A stretch of 64,000 nucleotides of DNA from DTU089 sp964421815 (GTDB lineage Bacteria > Bacillota > Clostridia > Oscillospirales > Acutalibacteraceae), in the NCBI GenBank assembly GCA_964421815.1, contig CAYQYT010000010.1:1-64000 (forward strand), read 5' to 3'. Shown in pieces: positions 16,332 to 25,221 of the stretch (position 1 is its first letter; each line of letters begins with the position of its first letter). The notes under the pieces are model-generated. The model was not told the origin of the DNA. It saw nothing but the letters and a program-made list of their open reading frames with translations, and did not search any database. A program made the translations under genes and the position numbers.

Positions 16332-17312
16332 TTATTCCCACTCGATTGTGCCGATGGGCTTGGGGGTGAGGTCGTAGAGGACGCGATTTATACCATCAAC
16401 CTCGTGGGTGATTCTGTCTGTTATGTGGTGAAGAAGTGCGTAGGGAATTTCTTCGATTGTTGCACTCATTGCATCGGTTGTATTGATTGCACGAATGATT
16501 GCGGGCCAACCCTCGTAACGTTTTGAATCCTTAACACCAACGCTCTTGATATCGGGAATGGCGATAAAATACTGCCAAACTTTTCCTGCAAGACCGTTTT
16601 TGTCAAATTCTTCTCTGAGAATTGCATCGGCTTCTCTGAGGGCATGGAGTCTGTCCCTTGTGATTGCGCCAAGGCAACGTACACCAAGTCCGGGACCGGG
16701 GAAGGGCTGACGGTAAACCATCTGATCGGGCAAACCGAGTGCTGAACCTACAACACGAACCTCATCCTTGAAAAGAAGGGCTACGGGCTCGCAAAGTTCA
16801 AGTTTCATTTCCGGAGGAAGACCGCCAACATTGTGGTGCGCCTTAACTCCGTCACTTTCAAGAATATCGGGGTAAATTGTACCCTGTGCAAGGAAAGATA
16901 TACCGTCCAGTTTAAGAGCTTCTTCATTGAAAACTTCAATAAACTCTTTACCGATAATTTTACGTTTTGTTTCGGGATCGGAAACACCTGCAAGTTTATC
17001 AAGGAAACGGTCCGTTGCGTCAATGTAAATGAGGTTGGCATCAAGTTGTTTTCCGAAAACCTCAATAACCTGTTCGCTCTCCCCTTTTCTCATAAGTCCG
17101 TGGTTTACATGAACGCAAACAAGCTGTTTGCCTATTGCTTTAATAAGAAGTGCCGCAACAACTGATGAATCAACGCCACCGGAAAGAGCAAGAAGAACTT
17201 TCTTGTCCCCCACCTGCTTGCGAATCCTGTCAACCTGTTCAGCTATAAAAGCCTCCGCAAGTTCAACCGTGGTAATTCTTTTCATATCATCGGGTCTTTT
17301 AATGATTTCCAT
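16332..17312 (-). CDS. guaA: GMP synthase, ATP-pyrophosphatase subunit only
   Basis: Catalyses amination of XMP to GMP, the last step of guanine nucleotide synthesis. The 326 residues cover only the ATP-PPase domain (PP-loop SGGVDSS at about 44-50) and the dimerisation domain ending in the conserved GTIEWE. The usual bacterial enzyme is about 510 residues, with an N-terminal class I glutaminase domain. That domain is absent here and no glutaminase gene is adjacent. Archaea use separate subunits, so a GuaAa-type partner may lie elsewhere, or free ammonia is used. GGAGG stands 11 bases before the ATG. It follows a CofE-like gene with 25 bases between. Confidence 0.92.
   Translation of the reverse strand: MEIIKRPDDMKRITTVELAEAFIAEQVDRIRKQVGDKKVLLALSGGVDSSVVAALLIKAIGKQLVCVHVNHGLMRKGESEQVIEVFGKQLDANLIYIDATDRFLDKLAGVSDPETKRKIIGKEFIEVFNEEALKLDGISFLAQGTIYPDILESDGVKAHHNVGGLPPEMKLELCEPVALLFKDEVRVVGSALGLPDQMVYRQPFPGPGLGVRCLGAITRDRLHALREADAILREEFDKNGLAGKVWQYFIAIPDIKSVGVKDSKRYEGWPAIIRAINTTDAMSATIEEIPYALLHHITDRITHEVDGINRVLYDLTPKPIGTIEWE
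16334..16345. repeat. Second copy of the putative att core, within the guaA 3' end
   Basis: ATTCCCACTCGA encodes the terminal I-E-W-E of GuaA on the minus strand. The matching copy is at 13391-13402. Confidence 0.6.
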
Positions 17313-17337
17313 AACAGTTCAAACCTCCGAAAAATAA

Positions 17338-18528
17338 TCAATCTGTATAGTTGTCAAAATAACCTTGAACAAGAATAATGGGTGTACCCTTATCGCCGGA
17401 ACCGCTTGTAAGGTCGCAAAGGGAACCTATAAGGTCGGTAAGTTGTCTGGGTGTTGTACCCTGAGAAGCCATATTACCTACAAGACTGCCGGATTTTGCT
17501 TTAATGCTATTTGAAATAGCAGCTTTAAGTTCTGCGCCTGAAAGGTTCTTGAAATCGTTATCCGCAAGATATTTGAGTTTCAGTTCGTTGGGCGTACCGA
17601 TAAGACCGTCCGTATGTGCAGGAGATACTACCGGGTCGGCAAGTTCCCAAATTTTACCCTGGGGATCTTTAAATGCGCCGTCACCGTAAACCATAACTTC
17701 AATATGTTTTCCCGTTCTCTTAAGAAGTTCGGCCTGGATATCTTTGACAAGGCCGTTACATTCTCTGGGGAACAGTTTAATTTTATCTTCCGTGGATTTG
17801 TTGGAACCCAAAAGGCCGTAAGCTTCATTACAACCGCTGCCGTTAACAGAACTGTTAAGAATATCATCAAGTCCACAAACAACCTTTGCTCCCGCTGATT
17901 TGAGAATTCTCTTTGTTCTTGCGCGGGTATGTATATCGCAAGTAAGCACGCAATCCGTATAATCGAGAATTGTTTTTGCCTGATTTGCAAAAACGATTTC
18001 CACCTCAGCGCCCGCTTCTTTTATTATCTGCGAATAGTAGGCAACATAGTCAACACCTGTGAATTCGTGCTTATTCTCACCGAAAAGTTCTCTGTACCTT
18101 TCAAGAGAAAGCACGTCCGAATAAGGATTGATACCTGCATCGTCAAGCTGGTCGTAGGTCAAAAGTGAATTACCGACCTCATCGCTGGGATAGCTGAGCA
18201 TAAGAACAACCTTTTTTGCTCCCATAGCTATACCTTTAAGACAAATTGCAAAACGGTTTCTTGAAAGAATGGGAAAAATTACACCGATAGTTTCACCGCC
18301 CAACTTCGCCTTTACATCATCTGCGATATCCTGAACAGAAGCGTAGTTACCCTGCGCCCTCGCAACAATTGATTCTGTAAGAGCAACAACATCTCTGTCG
18401 CGAAGTTCAAATCCCTCGCTCTCGGCTGCTTCAATGACACTGTTTACTGCAATATCAACAAGGTTATCCCCCTCTCTTATGATGGGGCAACGAATACCTC
18501 TTGATACAGTACCGACTTTTCTTTCCAT
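17338..18528 (-). CDS. CofE-like protein (coenzyme F420-0:L-glutamate ligase family)
   Basis: A 396-residue member of the F420 ligase family. Typical segments are DLVDIAVNSVIEAAESEGFELRDRDVVALTESIVARAQGN at the start, then ILSRNRFAICLKGIAMGAKKVVLMLSYPSDEVGN, and GDGAFKDPQGKIWELADPVVSP in the middle. CofE adds gamma-glutamates to F420-0 in methanogens and actinobacteria. No other F420 gene is present, and clostridia of this type are not known to make F420, so the true substrate is unknown. It lies directly upstream of guaA on the same strand, which hints at an amide or amino-acid ligation. The ATG has GGAG upstream. Confidence 0.8.
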   Translation of the reverse strand: MERKVGTVSRGIRCPIIREGDNLVDIAVNSVIEAAESEGFELRDRDVVALTESIVARAQGNYASVQDIADDVKAKLGGETIGVIFPILSRNRFAICLKGIAMGAKKVVLMLSYPSDEVGNSLLTYDQLDDAGINPYSDVLSLERYRELFGENKHEFTGVDYVAYYSQIIKEAGAEVEIVFANQAKTILDYTDCVLTCDIHTRARTKRILKSAGAKVVCGLDDILNSSVNGSGCNEAYGLLGSNKSTEDKIKLFPRECNGLVKDIQAELLKRTGKHIEVMVYGDGAFKDPQGKIWELADPVVSPAHTDGLIGTPNELKLKYLADNDFKNLSGAELKAAISNSIKAKSGSLVGNMASQGTTPRQLTDLIGSLCDLTSGSGDKGTPIILVQGYFDNYTD

Positions 18529-18579
18529 AATGATTTCTCCAATTTATTTAATAAAAAATATTTGCTTCTAACAGAAAAA

Positions 18580-18603
18580 GACGGCTATCCAAAGAGAGCC
18601 GCC
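18580..18603 (-). terminator. Terminator after tsf
   Basis: A seven-bp GC-rich stem (GGCGGCT/AGCCGTC, one G-U pair) followed by CTTTTTC on the minus strand, 13 bases past the tsf stop. The cofE-guaA pair starts 52 bases further on and may depend on readthrough. Confidence 0.7.
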
Positions 18604-18615
18604 TTAATTGAAATC

Positions 18616-19713
18616 TTATTTCATCATGCTGGCAACTTCGTCAGCAAAATTATCTTCTCTTTTTTCAAGACCTTCGCCCTTCTCAAGACGAATGAATTTT
18701 GTAACCTTAACATCGGCGCCGTTTGTCTTTGCAACCTGTGCAACATAACCTGCAACATTGCCGTCAAAGAGATCTGTACGAACGAAAGGCTGCTCAAGAA
18801 GGCAGATTTCTTTAATCTGCTTCTGGATACGGCCCTGAACCGCACCTGCAAAGATTTTGTTTTCAACGATTTCTGCTTTCATACCGAGAGCAATTTCAAC
18901 AAGTGTTGCAACTGCTTCTTTTGAAAGGAAATTGAAGAGGTACTGATTCTTCATATTCTCTTCGTATGCCGCAATATCTTCATCGCTGAAGAGTTTTTCT
19001 CCGCATGCTTTGTCGAAAAGCATTTTCTGGATGGGCTTGGGAAGTGAGTCGGGCTTGTTGAGAGAACTGTCGATTGTGATGGATTTCATTTTTTCAAGTT
19101 CATCAGCGGAAATGCAATCCTTGCTGAGATATTCGGGTGACATTGCGGCAATCTGCATAGCAATGTTTTTACCCATTGCAACAAACTCGGCTTTATCGCT
19201 GAGATTTGTTTCAAACTGAACTGCAACACCTACCGAACCGCCGCCGTGGATGTATGTTACAACGTCGCCTTCCATGATTTCGAAACGGCGAATTTTAAGA
19301 TTTTCACCAATAACGAGAATAAGGTCGTGAAGTGTTTCTTCAACTGTTCTGTCGGAACCGCTGAGTGTAAGAGTCAAAAGTGCCTCAACTGTTGCGGGCT
19401 TTGATTCGGCAATTGTTTTTGCAACATCATGACCGAAAGCCTGGAATTTTTCATTCTTACCAACGAAGTCGGTTTCGGAGTTGATTTCAAGAAGAACTGT
19501 TGTTTTGGTAGCTTCATCGGTATAAGCGATGATTGCGCCCTCTGCGGCAATTCTGCTTGCTTTCTTTACGGATGCGGCAAGTCCTCTTTCACGAAGGATT
19601 TCAAAAGCCTTATCCATATCACCGTCGGCCTCTGTAAGTGCCTTTTTGCACTCCATCATACCAACGCCTGTTTTTTCTCTTAAGTTTTTAACATCCTGAG
19701 CTGTAAATGCCAT
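18616..19713 (-). CDS. tsf: Translation elongation factor Ts
   Basis: Nucleotide exchange factor for EF-Tu. The 365 residues begin with the conserved UBA-like domain MAFTAQDVKNLREKTGVGMMECKKAL and TDFVGKNEKF follows near 80-90. It is longer than the 280-310 residues common in bacteria. The extra length lies in the C-terminal half, where the core is extended and a terminal segment reads LEKGEGLEKREDNFADEV. It follows rpsB with 67 bases between, including a perfect palindrome. Strong AGGAGG upstream. Confidence 0.97.
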   Translation of the reverse strand: MAFTAQDVKNLREKTGVGMMECKKALTEADGDMDKAFEILRERGLAASVKKASRIAAEGAIIAYTDEATKTTVLLEINSETDFVGKNEKFQAFGHDVAKTIAESKPATVEALLTLTLSGSDRTVEETLHDLILVIGENLKIRRFEIMEGDVVTYIHGGGSVGVAVQFETNLSDKAEFVAMGKNIAMQIAAMSPEYLSKDCISADELEKMKSITIDSSLNKPDSLPKPIQKMLFDKACGEKLFSDEDIAAYEENMKNQYLFNFLSKEAVATLVEIALGMKAEIVENKIFAGAVQGRIQKQIKEICLLEQPFVRTDLFDGNVAGYVAQVAKTNGADVKVTKFIRLEKGEGLEKREDNFADEVASMMK

Positions 19714-19740
19714 GGGTGTTTCCTCCTTTATAAAGTTATC

Positions 19741-19764
19741 AAGGCGGAAAAATTTTTCCGCCTT
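19741..19764. promoter_or_regulatory. Perfect 24-bp palindrome between rpsB and tsf
   Basis: AAGGCGGAAAAA followed by its exact complement. It forms a 10-12 bp hairpin in either transcript. No T-run follows on the minus strand, so it may be a partial terminator or an RNA-processing site that sets the rpsB:tsf ratio. Confidence 0.55.
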
Positions 19765-19780
19765 ATTCTTGTTTTAATTA

Positions 19781-20539
19781 TTATTCAGCAACTTCAACTG
19801 TTTCTTCAACTGTTTCTTCAGCTGCTTCTTCTGATGTTTCTACTGCAACTGTCTGCTCACCCTGACGGCCTGCGATGATTGCATCTGCCATTGCGCCTGC
19901 AATAAGCTTAACTGCACGGATTGCATCGTCATTACCGGGGATTACATAGTCGATTTCGTCGGGGTCACAGTTTGTATCAACGATAGCAACAATCGGAATA
20001 CCGAGTTTCTTTGCTTCGAGAACTGCAATTCTTTCTTTTCTGGGGTCAACAATGAACATTGCTGCGGGCATTTTCTTCATTTCTGTAATGCCGCCCATGA
20101 ATTTTTCAAGTTTTTCTCTTTCGAGGTTGAGCTTAATAACTTCTTTCTTGGGGAGAAGTTCAAAAGTGCCGTCAGCTTCCATAGCATTGAGCTGAGCAAG
20201 TCTCTTGATTCTCTTCTGGATTGTGTTGAAGTTTGTAAGCATACCGCCGAGCCAACGAGCATTTACGTAAGACATACCGCAACGCTCTGCTTCTTCCTTA
20301 ATGGAATCCTGAGCCTGTTTTTTGGTACCTACAAAAAGAACTTCGCCGCCCTCCTGAGCGATCTGGTTGATGAAGGCGTAAGCCTCTTCAAGCTTCTTAA
20401 CAGTCTTCTGAAGGTCGATGATATAGATACCATTTCTTTCAGTAAAAATGTAAGGAGCCATTTTGGGGTTCCATCTTCTTGTTTGGTGTCCGAAATGAAC
20501 ACCTGCTTCGAGTAATTGTTTCATTGAAACGACTGACAT
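19781..20539 (-). CDS. rpsB: 30S ribosomal protein S2
   Basis: Small-subunit ribosomal protein of 252 residues starting MSVVSMKQLLEAGVHFGHQTRRWNPKM. Family motifs include FVGTKKQAQ, RWLGGMLTN, and PIVAIVDTNCDPD. The last 25 residues are an acidic Val/Glu-rich tail of low complexity. The ATG at 20539 with AAGGAGG upstream is preferred over an in-frame upstream start. It heads the rpsB-tsf operon, as in most bacteria. Confidence 0.97.
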   Translation of the reverse strand: MSVVSMKQLLEAGVHFGHQTRRWNPKMAPYIFTERNGIYIIDLQKTVKKLEEAYAFINQIAQEGGEVLFVGTKKQAQDSIKEEAERCGMSYVNARWLGGMLTNFNTIQKRIKRLAQLNAMEADGTFELLPKKEVIKLNLEREKLEKFMGGITEMKKMPAAMFIVDPRKERIAVLEAKKLGIPIVAIVDTNCDPDEIDYVIPGNDDAIRAVKLIAGAMADAIIAGRQGEQTVAVETSEEAAEETVEETVEVAE

Positions 20540-20574
20540 AATTTTGTCCTCCTTTTTGTTAAACCGCCGCAAAG

Positions 20575-20640
20575 TTTCGACTCATACACACCACACCATT
20601 CGGTGCACACGGCACGTACAATCTACCCTGCGTGAGTTTT
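20575..20640 (-). promoter_or_regulatory. rpsB 5' leader, possible S2 autoregulatory structure
   Basis: The roughly 100-base untranslated leader is GC-richer than its flanks and contains a CACC-GAAT-GGTG hairpin among GTG-rich repeats. Ribosomal protein leaders that bind their own product are common in Firmicutes. I could not match this one to a known S2 motif. Confidence 0.4.
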
Positions 20641-20648
20641 GCTTGAAA

Positions 20649-20677
20649 AGTATATCACCATTTTACAAAAAAAGCAA
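20649..20677 (-). promoter_or_regulatory. rpsB-tsf promoter
   Basis: TTGCTT (20672-20677), a 17-base spacer and TATACT (20649-20654) on the minus strand. Confidence 0.65.
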
Positions 20678-20715
20678 TACTTTTTTATAAATATTTCCTA
20701 TAAAATATGCATGAT

Positions 20716-20955
20716 TCAAGAATTCGTATTAAAAGAATATCTTTTATATCTCATATACTCGGTTATTCTTTTCATTCTTAATTCTCTTGCATATTCATTT
20801 AAGACGAAACTGCCGTTATCTCTTACAGAGATTACTTTCAGAGGCGCAGTACCCTTGGGAAGTTCTTTTATGGGTAAACGAATTAAATTCCCCGCCCTAT
20901 CGGGCAAACGGCAAACGGCATAATCCCCGTCAAAATACTCAACAAAAATGTCCAT
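20716..20955 (-). CDS. Small DUF3006-like protein
   Basis: A 79-residue protein beginning MDIFVEYFDGDYAVCRLPD, like the small DUF3006 family whose members start with an I-D-R-F-E-G-D-Y-A-V pattern. The middle has LPKGTAPLKVISVRDNGSFVL and the end is basic with alternating Arg, Lys and Tyr. No function is known. It starts 2 bases after the ftsK stop, so it is the last gene of the tepA-uppP-ftsK operon. Confidence 0.6.
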   Translation of the reverse strand: MDIFVEYFDGDYAVCRLPDRAGNLIRLPIKELPKGTAPLKVISVRDNGSFVLNEYARELRMKRITEYMRYKRYSFNTNS

Positions 20956-20957
20956 AT

Positions 20958-23600
20958 TTATTCCTCGACATCATAATTAGCATTATTTACCGCAGAACCG
21001 AAATAGTTGGGTTCTTCGGCAGGACTTATTTCCACTTCATCGGGTGCGTTATTATTCAAAGGTATATCGTCAACAGAAAGTTGTTTAGGCACCGACATTG
21101 AAGAATTCGCCTGCATTTGATACCACTGTTCCTTGGTAATAAGCACCTTTCTGGGTTTACTGCCCTCAAAGGGCCCTATTATTCCTTTTTCGGAAAGTTC
21201 GTCAACGATTCTTGCGGCTCGTGCGTAGCCGAGTTTCAGTTTACGCTGTAAAAGTGTTGTGGAAGCCATTCCCGCTTCAACCACAACTTCAACTGCTTTC
21301 GGGAACATTTCATCCTCATAATCTCCCGTGCCCACATCATCGGTTTCAACGGCAGAGGTTTTCTTTTTACCCTCCTGTGCTGCTTTCTGCTCGATTTCTT
21401 TCATTACCGCGTCATCATATTTAACTTCACCCTGTGATGTGACAAAATCAATGACACGTTCAATTTCTTCATCGGAAACATAGGATCCCTGAACACGAAC
21501 GGGCTTTGAGAGTCCGACGGGACAGTAGAGCATATCACCGTTGCCCAAAAGTTTTTCCGCACCTTGCGTGTCTATGATGGTACGGGAGTCAATTTGGGAT
21601 TTAACGGCAAAAGCGATACGGCTTGGAATATTTGCTTTAATAAGACCCGTAACAACATCAACGGAGGGTCTTTGGGTTGCAACAATAAGATGCATACCTG
21701 CCGCACGTGCTTTTTGAGCCAAACGGCAAATAGAGTCTTCAACCTCATTTGAAGCCGCCATCATCAAGTCGGACAACTCGTCAATGATAATAACAATTTG
21801 AGGCATTTTAGGAAGTCCCTCTGCCACGGCATAGTTATTATATCCCTGCAAATTCCTTACTCCGTTATCTGCAAAAAGAGCATATCTCTTGTCCATTTCC
21901 GCAACTGCCCAGGAAAGCGCACCTGCGGCTTTTCTCGGGTCTGCAACAACGGGAACAAGGAGATGGGGGATTGAACGGTAAACAGTAAATTCAACTTTTT
22001 TAGGATCAATCATTATAAGTTTAACTTCATCGGGTTTTGCGTTATAAAGCAAACTCACAATCATTGTGTTAAGGCAGACTGATTTACCTGAACCGGTTGT
22101 ACCCGCAACAAGCAAGTGGGGCATTTTTGCAAGATCGGCACAGGTTGGTTCACCCTGTATATCCCGTCCCAAAGCAACATTAAGTTTTGATTTTGAATTC
22201 ATAAAAGCGGGACTTTCGAGAATTTCTCTGAGTGTTACCATTGCTTTTTCGGAATTTGGAACTTCAATACCCACGGCATTTTTATTGGGAATGGGAGCCT
22301 CAATTCTCACACCGTAAGCAGCAAGATTCATTGCAATATCGTCCGAAAGCGCGGTTATCTTGCTTATTTTTACACCCGGGTCGGGCTGAAGTTCAAATCG
22401 TGTGACGGAGGGACTCTGGCAAATGTCAACAATACGTGTTCCAACACCGAAACTCTTGAGAGTTTTAACGATGGTCTCCCCTCTTTTGCGTAATTCATCT
22501 CCGTTACCGATATTACCGTTTCCCTTGGGCTTATCCAAGCAATCAAAGGGCGGCAATTCATAGACAATTTCGGGAGCAGCTTCTTCCGTAACTTTCTCTT
22601 CTTCAAAACTGTCATTAAAAGAATCAGCATCTGCCGTGCCATCCTCGGCTTCTTTTTCGACTGCGTCAAGCACTTCCTCAAAATGCGTTTCAGCAACAGT
22701 TTGGTTGTTGAATATTTCATCCAACGACGGAACATCCATAGGAGGTTCTTCCTCGAACTCGCCCAATAACTCTATTTCTTCAACAGGTTCATTTATCGGT
22801 GTACCCAGAATAGGTTCAACAGCTTTATCCGTAACTTTCTTTTTGTCGTCAACGGGTACATCAAGTTCAATTTGGTGTTTGCTTTCTTTTCTGCGTTTTT
22901 CCGCATTGCGTGCACGTCTCTCGTGGATATCTTCACTTACCGTTTCATAGGTTTCTTTGAAATCTTCAATTTTCTCCTCTGCATAATCCACCGCAACCTC
23001 GGCAGGTTTTTTCAAAGAGGAAATAAGTTTCAATATGGTAGTGCCCGTGAAAAGCATCAGAAGTGCCAACAAAAAGAGTATTACAACAATTCCTGCCGCA
23101 AGTTTGTTTCCCGCTGTCATTAAGAGGGGTAATCCGCCAACCAAAGCACCGAAAACACCGTAGCCGTAATGCATACCCGTACCATTATATTCTTTGAACG
23201 TGCTGTACGCTTTTGCAATTTGTTCCCCGTATGTAAGTTCGGGTTCAACATTTACAATATGTAAAAATGCAACAAGCAAAACAAAAATCACAAAACTTTC
23301 CGTAACCTTTTGTTTGTACTTTTTTGAATCCTTGCCCAAGGCCGCAACAACACAGACAAATAAAATGAAAAACGGCAGTACAAAAGCAGTTAAGCCGAAT
23401 AAACCGAAAAAGAGATTACGAAACATTCCCCATAGGCTTCCGGCATCAATAAATACAACCGCACCCATAAACAGAGCGAAAAAGCATCCGACAAATGACG
23501 CAATTTGCTTGTGTTGGCTGTTAAACAACGAGTTTTTTGCGGCAGTTTTTGAGTTGTTTTTTTTCTTGTTTGATGTGTTTTTCTTTTTAGTTTGTGCCAC
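20958..23600 (-). CDS. ftsK: DNA translocase FtsK/SpoIIIE
   Basis: ATP-driven DNA pump that clears the chromosome from the division or sporulation septum. The 880 residues have a Lys/Asn-rich start, four membrane helices between about 25 and 190, an acidic low-complexity linker (about 205-350), the RecA-like motor with Walker A GTTGSGKS near 490, and DELSDLMM as Walker B. A C-terminal winged-helix gamma domain (STTLLQRKLKLGYARAARIVDELSEKGIIG) reads KOPS/SRS sites. The start is GTG with AAGGATGG upstream. The neighbouring tepA resembles the ymfB-spoIIIE arrangement in Bacillus, so a sporulation role is possible. Confidence 0.95.
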   Translation of the reverse strand: MAQTKKKNTSNKKKNNSKTAAKNSLFNSQHKQIASFVGCFFALFMGAVVFIDAGSLWGMFRNLFFGLFGLTAFVLPFFILFVCVVAALGKDSKKYKQKVTESFVIFVLLVAFLHIVNVEPELTYGEQIAKAYSTFKEYNGTGMHYGYGVFGALVGGLPLLMTAGNKLAAGIVVILFLLALLMLFTGTTILKLISSLKKPAEVAVDYAEEKIEDFKETYETVSEDIHERRARNAEKRRKESKHQIELDVPVDDKKKVTDKAVEPILGTPINEPVEEIELLGEFEEEPPMDVPSLDEIFNNQTVAETHFEEVLDAVEKEAEDGTADADSFNDSFEEEKVTEEAAPEIVYELPPFDCLDKPKGNGNIGNGDELRKRGETIVKTLKSFGVGTRIVDICQSPSVTRFELQPDPGVKISKITALSDDIAMNLAAYGVRIEAPIPNKNAVGIEVPNSEKAMVTLREILESPAFMNSKSKLNVALGRDIQGEPTCADLAKMPHLLVAGTTGSGKSVCLNTMIVSLLYNAKPDEVKLIMIDPKKVEFTVYRSIPHLLVPVVADPRKAAGALSWAVAEMDKRYALFADNGVRNLQGYNNYAVAEGLPKMPQIVIIIDELSDLMMAASNEVEDSICRLAQKARAAGMHLIVATQRPSVDVVTGLIKANIPSRIAFAVKSQIDSRTIIDTQGAEKLLGNGDMLYCPVGLSKPVRVQGSYVSDEEIERVIDFVTSQGEVKYDDAVMKEIEQKAAQEGKKKTSAVETDDVGTGDYEDEMFPKAVEVVVEAGMASTTLLQRKLKLGYARAARIVDELSEKGIIGPFEGSKPRKVLITKEQWYQMQANSSMSVPKQLSVDDIPLNNNAPDEVEISPAEEPNYFGSAVNNANYDVEE

Positions 23601-23612
23601 AGTAATCCATCC

Positions 23613-24482
23613 TTACATTTTTTCGATTGCACTTATTATGGTTACTATAAATCCAAGTGCAAGGCAATAATACCCGAAATATTTAAACAAATCCTTTTTA
23701 ATCATAATCTGTAAAAGTTTTATTGCAAAAACGCCCACAATCGCTGAAGCAACTACACCTACAACGAGGGGGAAAACAGGTATAATGACATCCGATTCCA
23801 TAGCGTCCTTGAACTCAACAAGTCCGCTTGCAAGAACCGCGGGTATTGACAAAATAAATGAGTAACGAACTGCATTTTTCTTTGAAACACCACAAGCGAG
23901 TGCGGTGGAAATTGTAGAACCGGAACGTGAAATCCCGGGAAAGCACGCGGCAAAAAACTGGGCTACACCGATTGCCAAAGCGGAAAGGGGTGAAACGTTT
24001 TTCTTATTCTTAAAATTGTTATTTAATGTTGTTCCGAGAATAAGCAGGAAACCCGTCACCATAAAACAGATACCCTCTGCCAAAAGACTGTCATCCGATG
24101 AAAAAACATCGACGGAATCCATTAAGTTGCTGTCTTTTCCCGTGGGAATGAGCAATAAAAGCAACGGAACGCAGGAAATAACAAACATAAACAACATTCT
24201 TCTTGTGGCGGACATTTTCTTCAGGTTAAAGGTGAATTCACCCTTGAAAACATCTTTAATACACAGAAAGAACTCTTCAAAAAGTTCATAAACAGGTTTG
24301 TAAAACATTAAGAGAATGGCAACCAAAGTGCCTATATGTAACATTGCAGAAAATAATCCTGCAGTATCGGTTTCAATATTCAAAAAATGTCTGAACAGGG
24401 ACAAGTGCCCGCTGCTGGAAATGGGCAAAAACTCGCTAACACCCTGTATTATGCCAAGGAGCAAGGCTTTTAAAACTTCCAT
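23613..24482 (-). CDS. uppP: Undecaprenyl-diphosphatase UppP (BacA)
   Basis: Membrane phosphatase that recycles undecaprenyl pyrophosphate for cell-wall synthesis; family members give bacitracin tolerance. The 289 residues include the first signature LGIIQGVSEFLPISSSGHLSL with the catalytic Glu/Ser/His set, and the second, PGISRSGSTISTAL, with its essential Arg. About eight hydrophobic segments. The ATG at 24482 has GGAGG four bases upstream; an earlier in-frame start would overlap tepA and lacks a ribosome site. It lies between tepA and ftsK on one transcript. Confidence 0.95.
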   Translation of the reverse strand: MEVLKALLLGIIQGVSEFLPISSSGHLSLFRHFLNIETDTAGLFSAMLHIGTLVAILLMFYKPVYELFEEFFLCIKDVFKGEFTFNLKKMSATRRMLFMFVISCVPLLLLLIPTGKDSNLMDSVDVFSSDDSLLAEGICFMVTGFLLILGTTLNNNFKNKKNVSPLSALAIGVAQFFAACFPGISRSGSTISTALACGVSKKNAVRYSFILSIPAVLASGLVEFKDAMESDVIIPVFPLVVGVVASAIVGVFAIKLLQIMIKKDLFKYFGYYCLALGFIVTIISAIEKM

Positions 24483-24492
24483 AGTACCTCCG

Positions 24493-25221
24493 TTAATTAC
24501 ATAACTTATCAATATATCCGAGGGCATCGGAAAGCCCCCCTATTTCGTCAATCAACCCTTCCGCAACAGCCTCTTCACCGTCTAAAACAGTTCCGAAATC
24601 GGTTACAAGCTGTTCGTTGTTAAGCATCAATTCTTTGAATCTTTCCTCGCTGATTTTTGAATTTCTTGTAACAAACTTCAAAACACGGTCTTCCATTTTT
24701 TTTAAATACAAAAGGGACTGAGGAACGCCGATAATAAGCCCGTTCATTCTCACGGGATGGACAGTCATTGAAGCGGTGGGTACAATAAAGGAATGATTTG
24801 TACTGACCGCCAAAGGAATACCGATTGAATGACTCCCCCCGAGAACCAATGACACGGTGGGCTTGCTCATACCGGCAACAAGTTCCGCAATGGCAAGACC
24901 CGCCTCAATATCTCCGCCGACTGTATTAAGTATCAGTAAAAGACCCGAAATGTCATCATTTTCCTCAACAGCAACAAGACGAGGAATAACGTGTTCATAT
25001 TTTGTGACCTTTGTATTTTGAGGAAGATTATAATGACCCTCAATTTGACCGATTACTGTTAGGCAATGAATATATTTATCGTTGTGACAAATTGTTACAC
25101 TGCCGTCATGTTCTTGATCGGTACTATCTGAAACAGCACCGGTTTCTTCGGAATCAGCGTTTTCAACTTCATTTGGGTTGGGTGCCGTAAAAGCAAGATA
25201 TTTATACTGTTCGTTATACAT
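24493..25221 (-). CDS. TepA/YmfB-like ClpP-class serine protease
   Basis: Soluble ClpP-fold protease of 242 residues. After an acidic, variable N-terminal 45 residues come ISGLLLILNTVGGDIEAGLAIAELV, then the nucleophile motif GGSHSIG and MTVHPVRM with the catalytic His. In Bacillus subtilis the homologue TepA/YmfB is encoded beside spoIIIE and was linked to presecretory protein degradation. The same neighbourhood here supports orthology, though the true substrate is unknown. It is distinct from the real clpP at 55 kb. Confidence 0.85.
   Translation of the reverse strand: MYNEQYKYLAFTAPNPNEVENADSEETGAVSDSTDQEHDGSVTICHNDKYIHCLTVIGQIEGHYNLPQNTKVTKYEHVIPRLVAVEENDDISGLLLILNTVGGDIEAGLAIAELVAGMSKPTVSLVLGGSHSIGIPLAVSTNHSFIVPTASMTVHPVRMNGLIIGVPQSLLYLKKMEDRVLKFVTRNSKISEERFKELMLNNEQLVTDFGTVLDGEEAVAEGLIDEIGGLSDALGYIDKLCN

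Noticed and set aside
17338..18528. Genuine F420 biosynthesis
   Set aside because: Only a CofE-like gene is present, with no cofC, cofD, cofG or cofH nearby and no F420-dependent enzyme, so the F420 assignment is not carried into the function.
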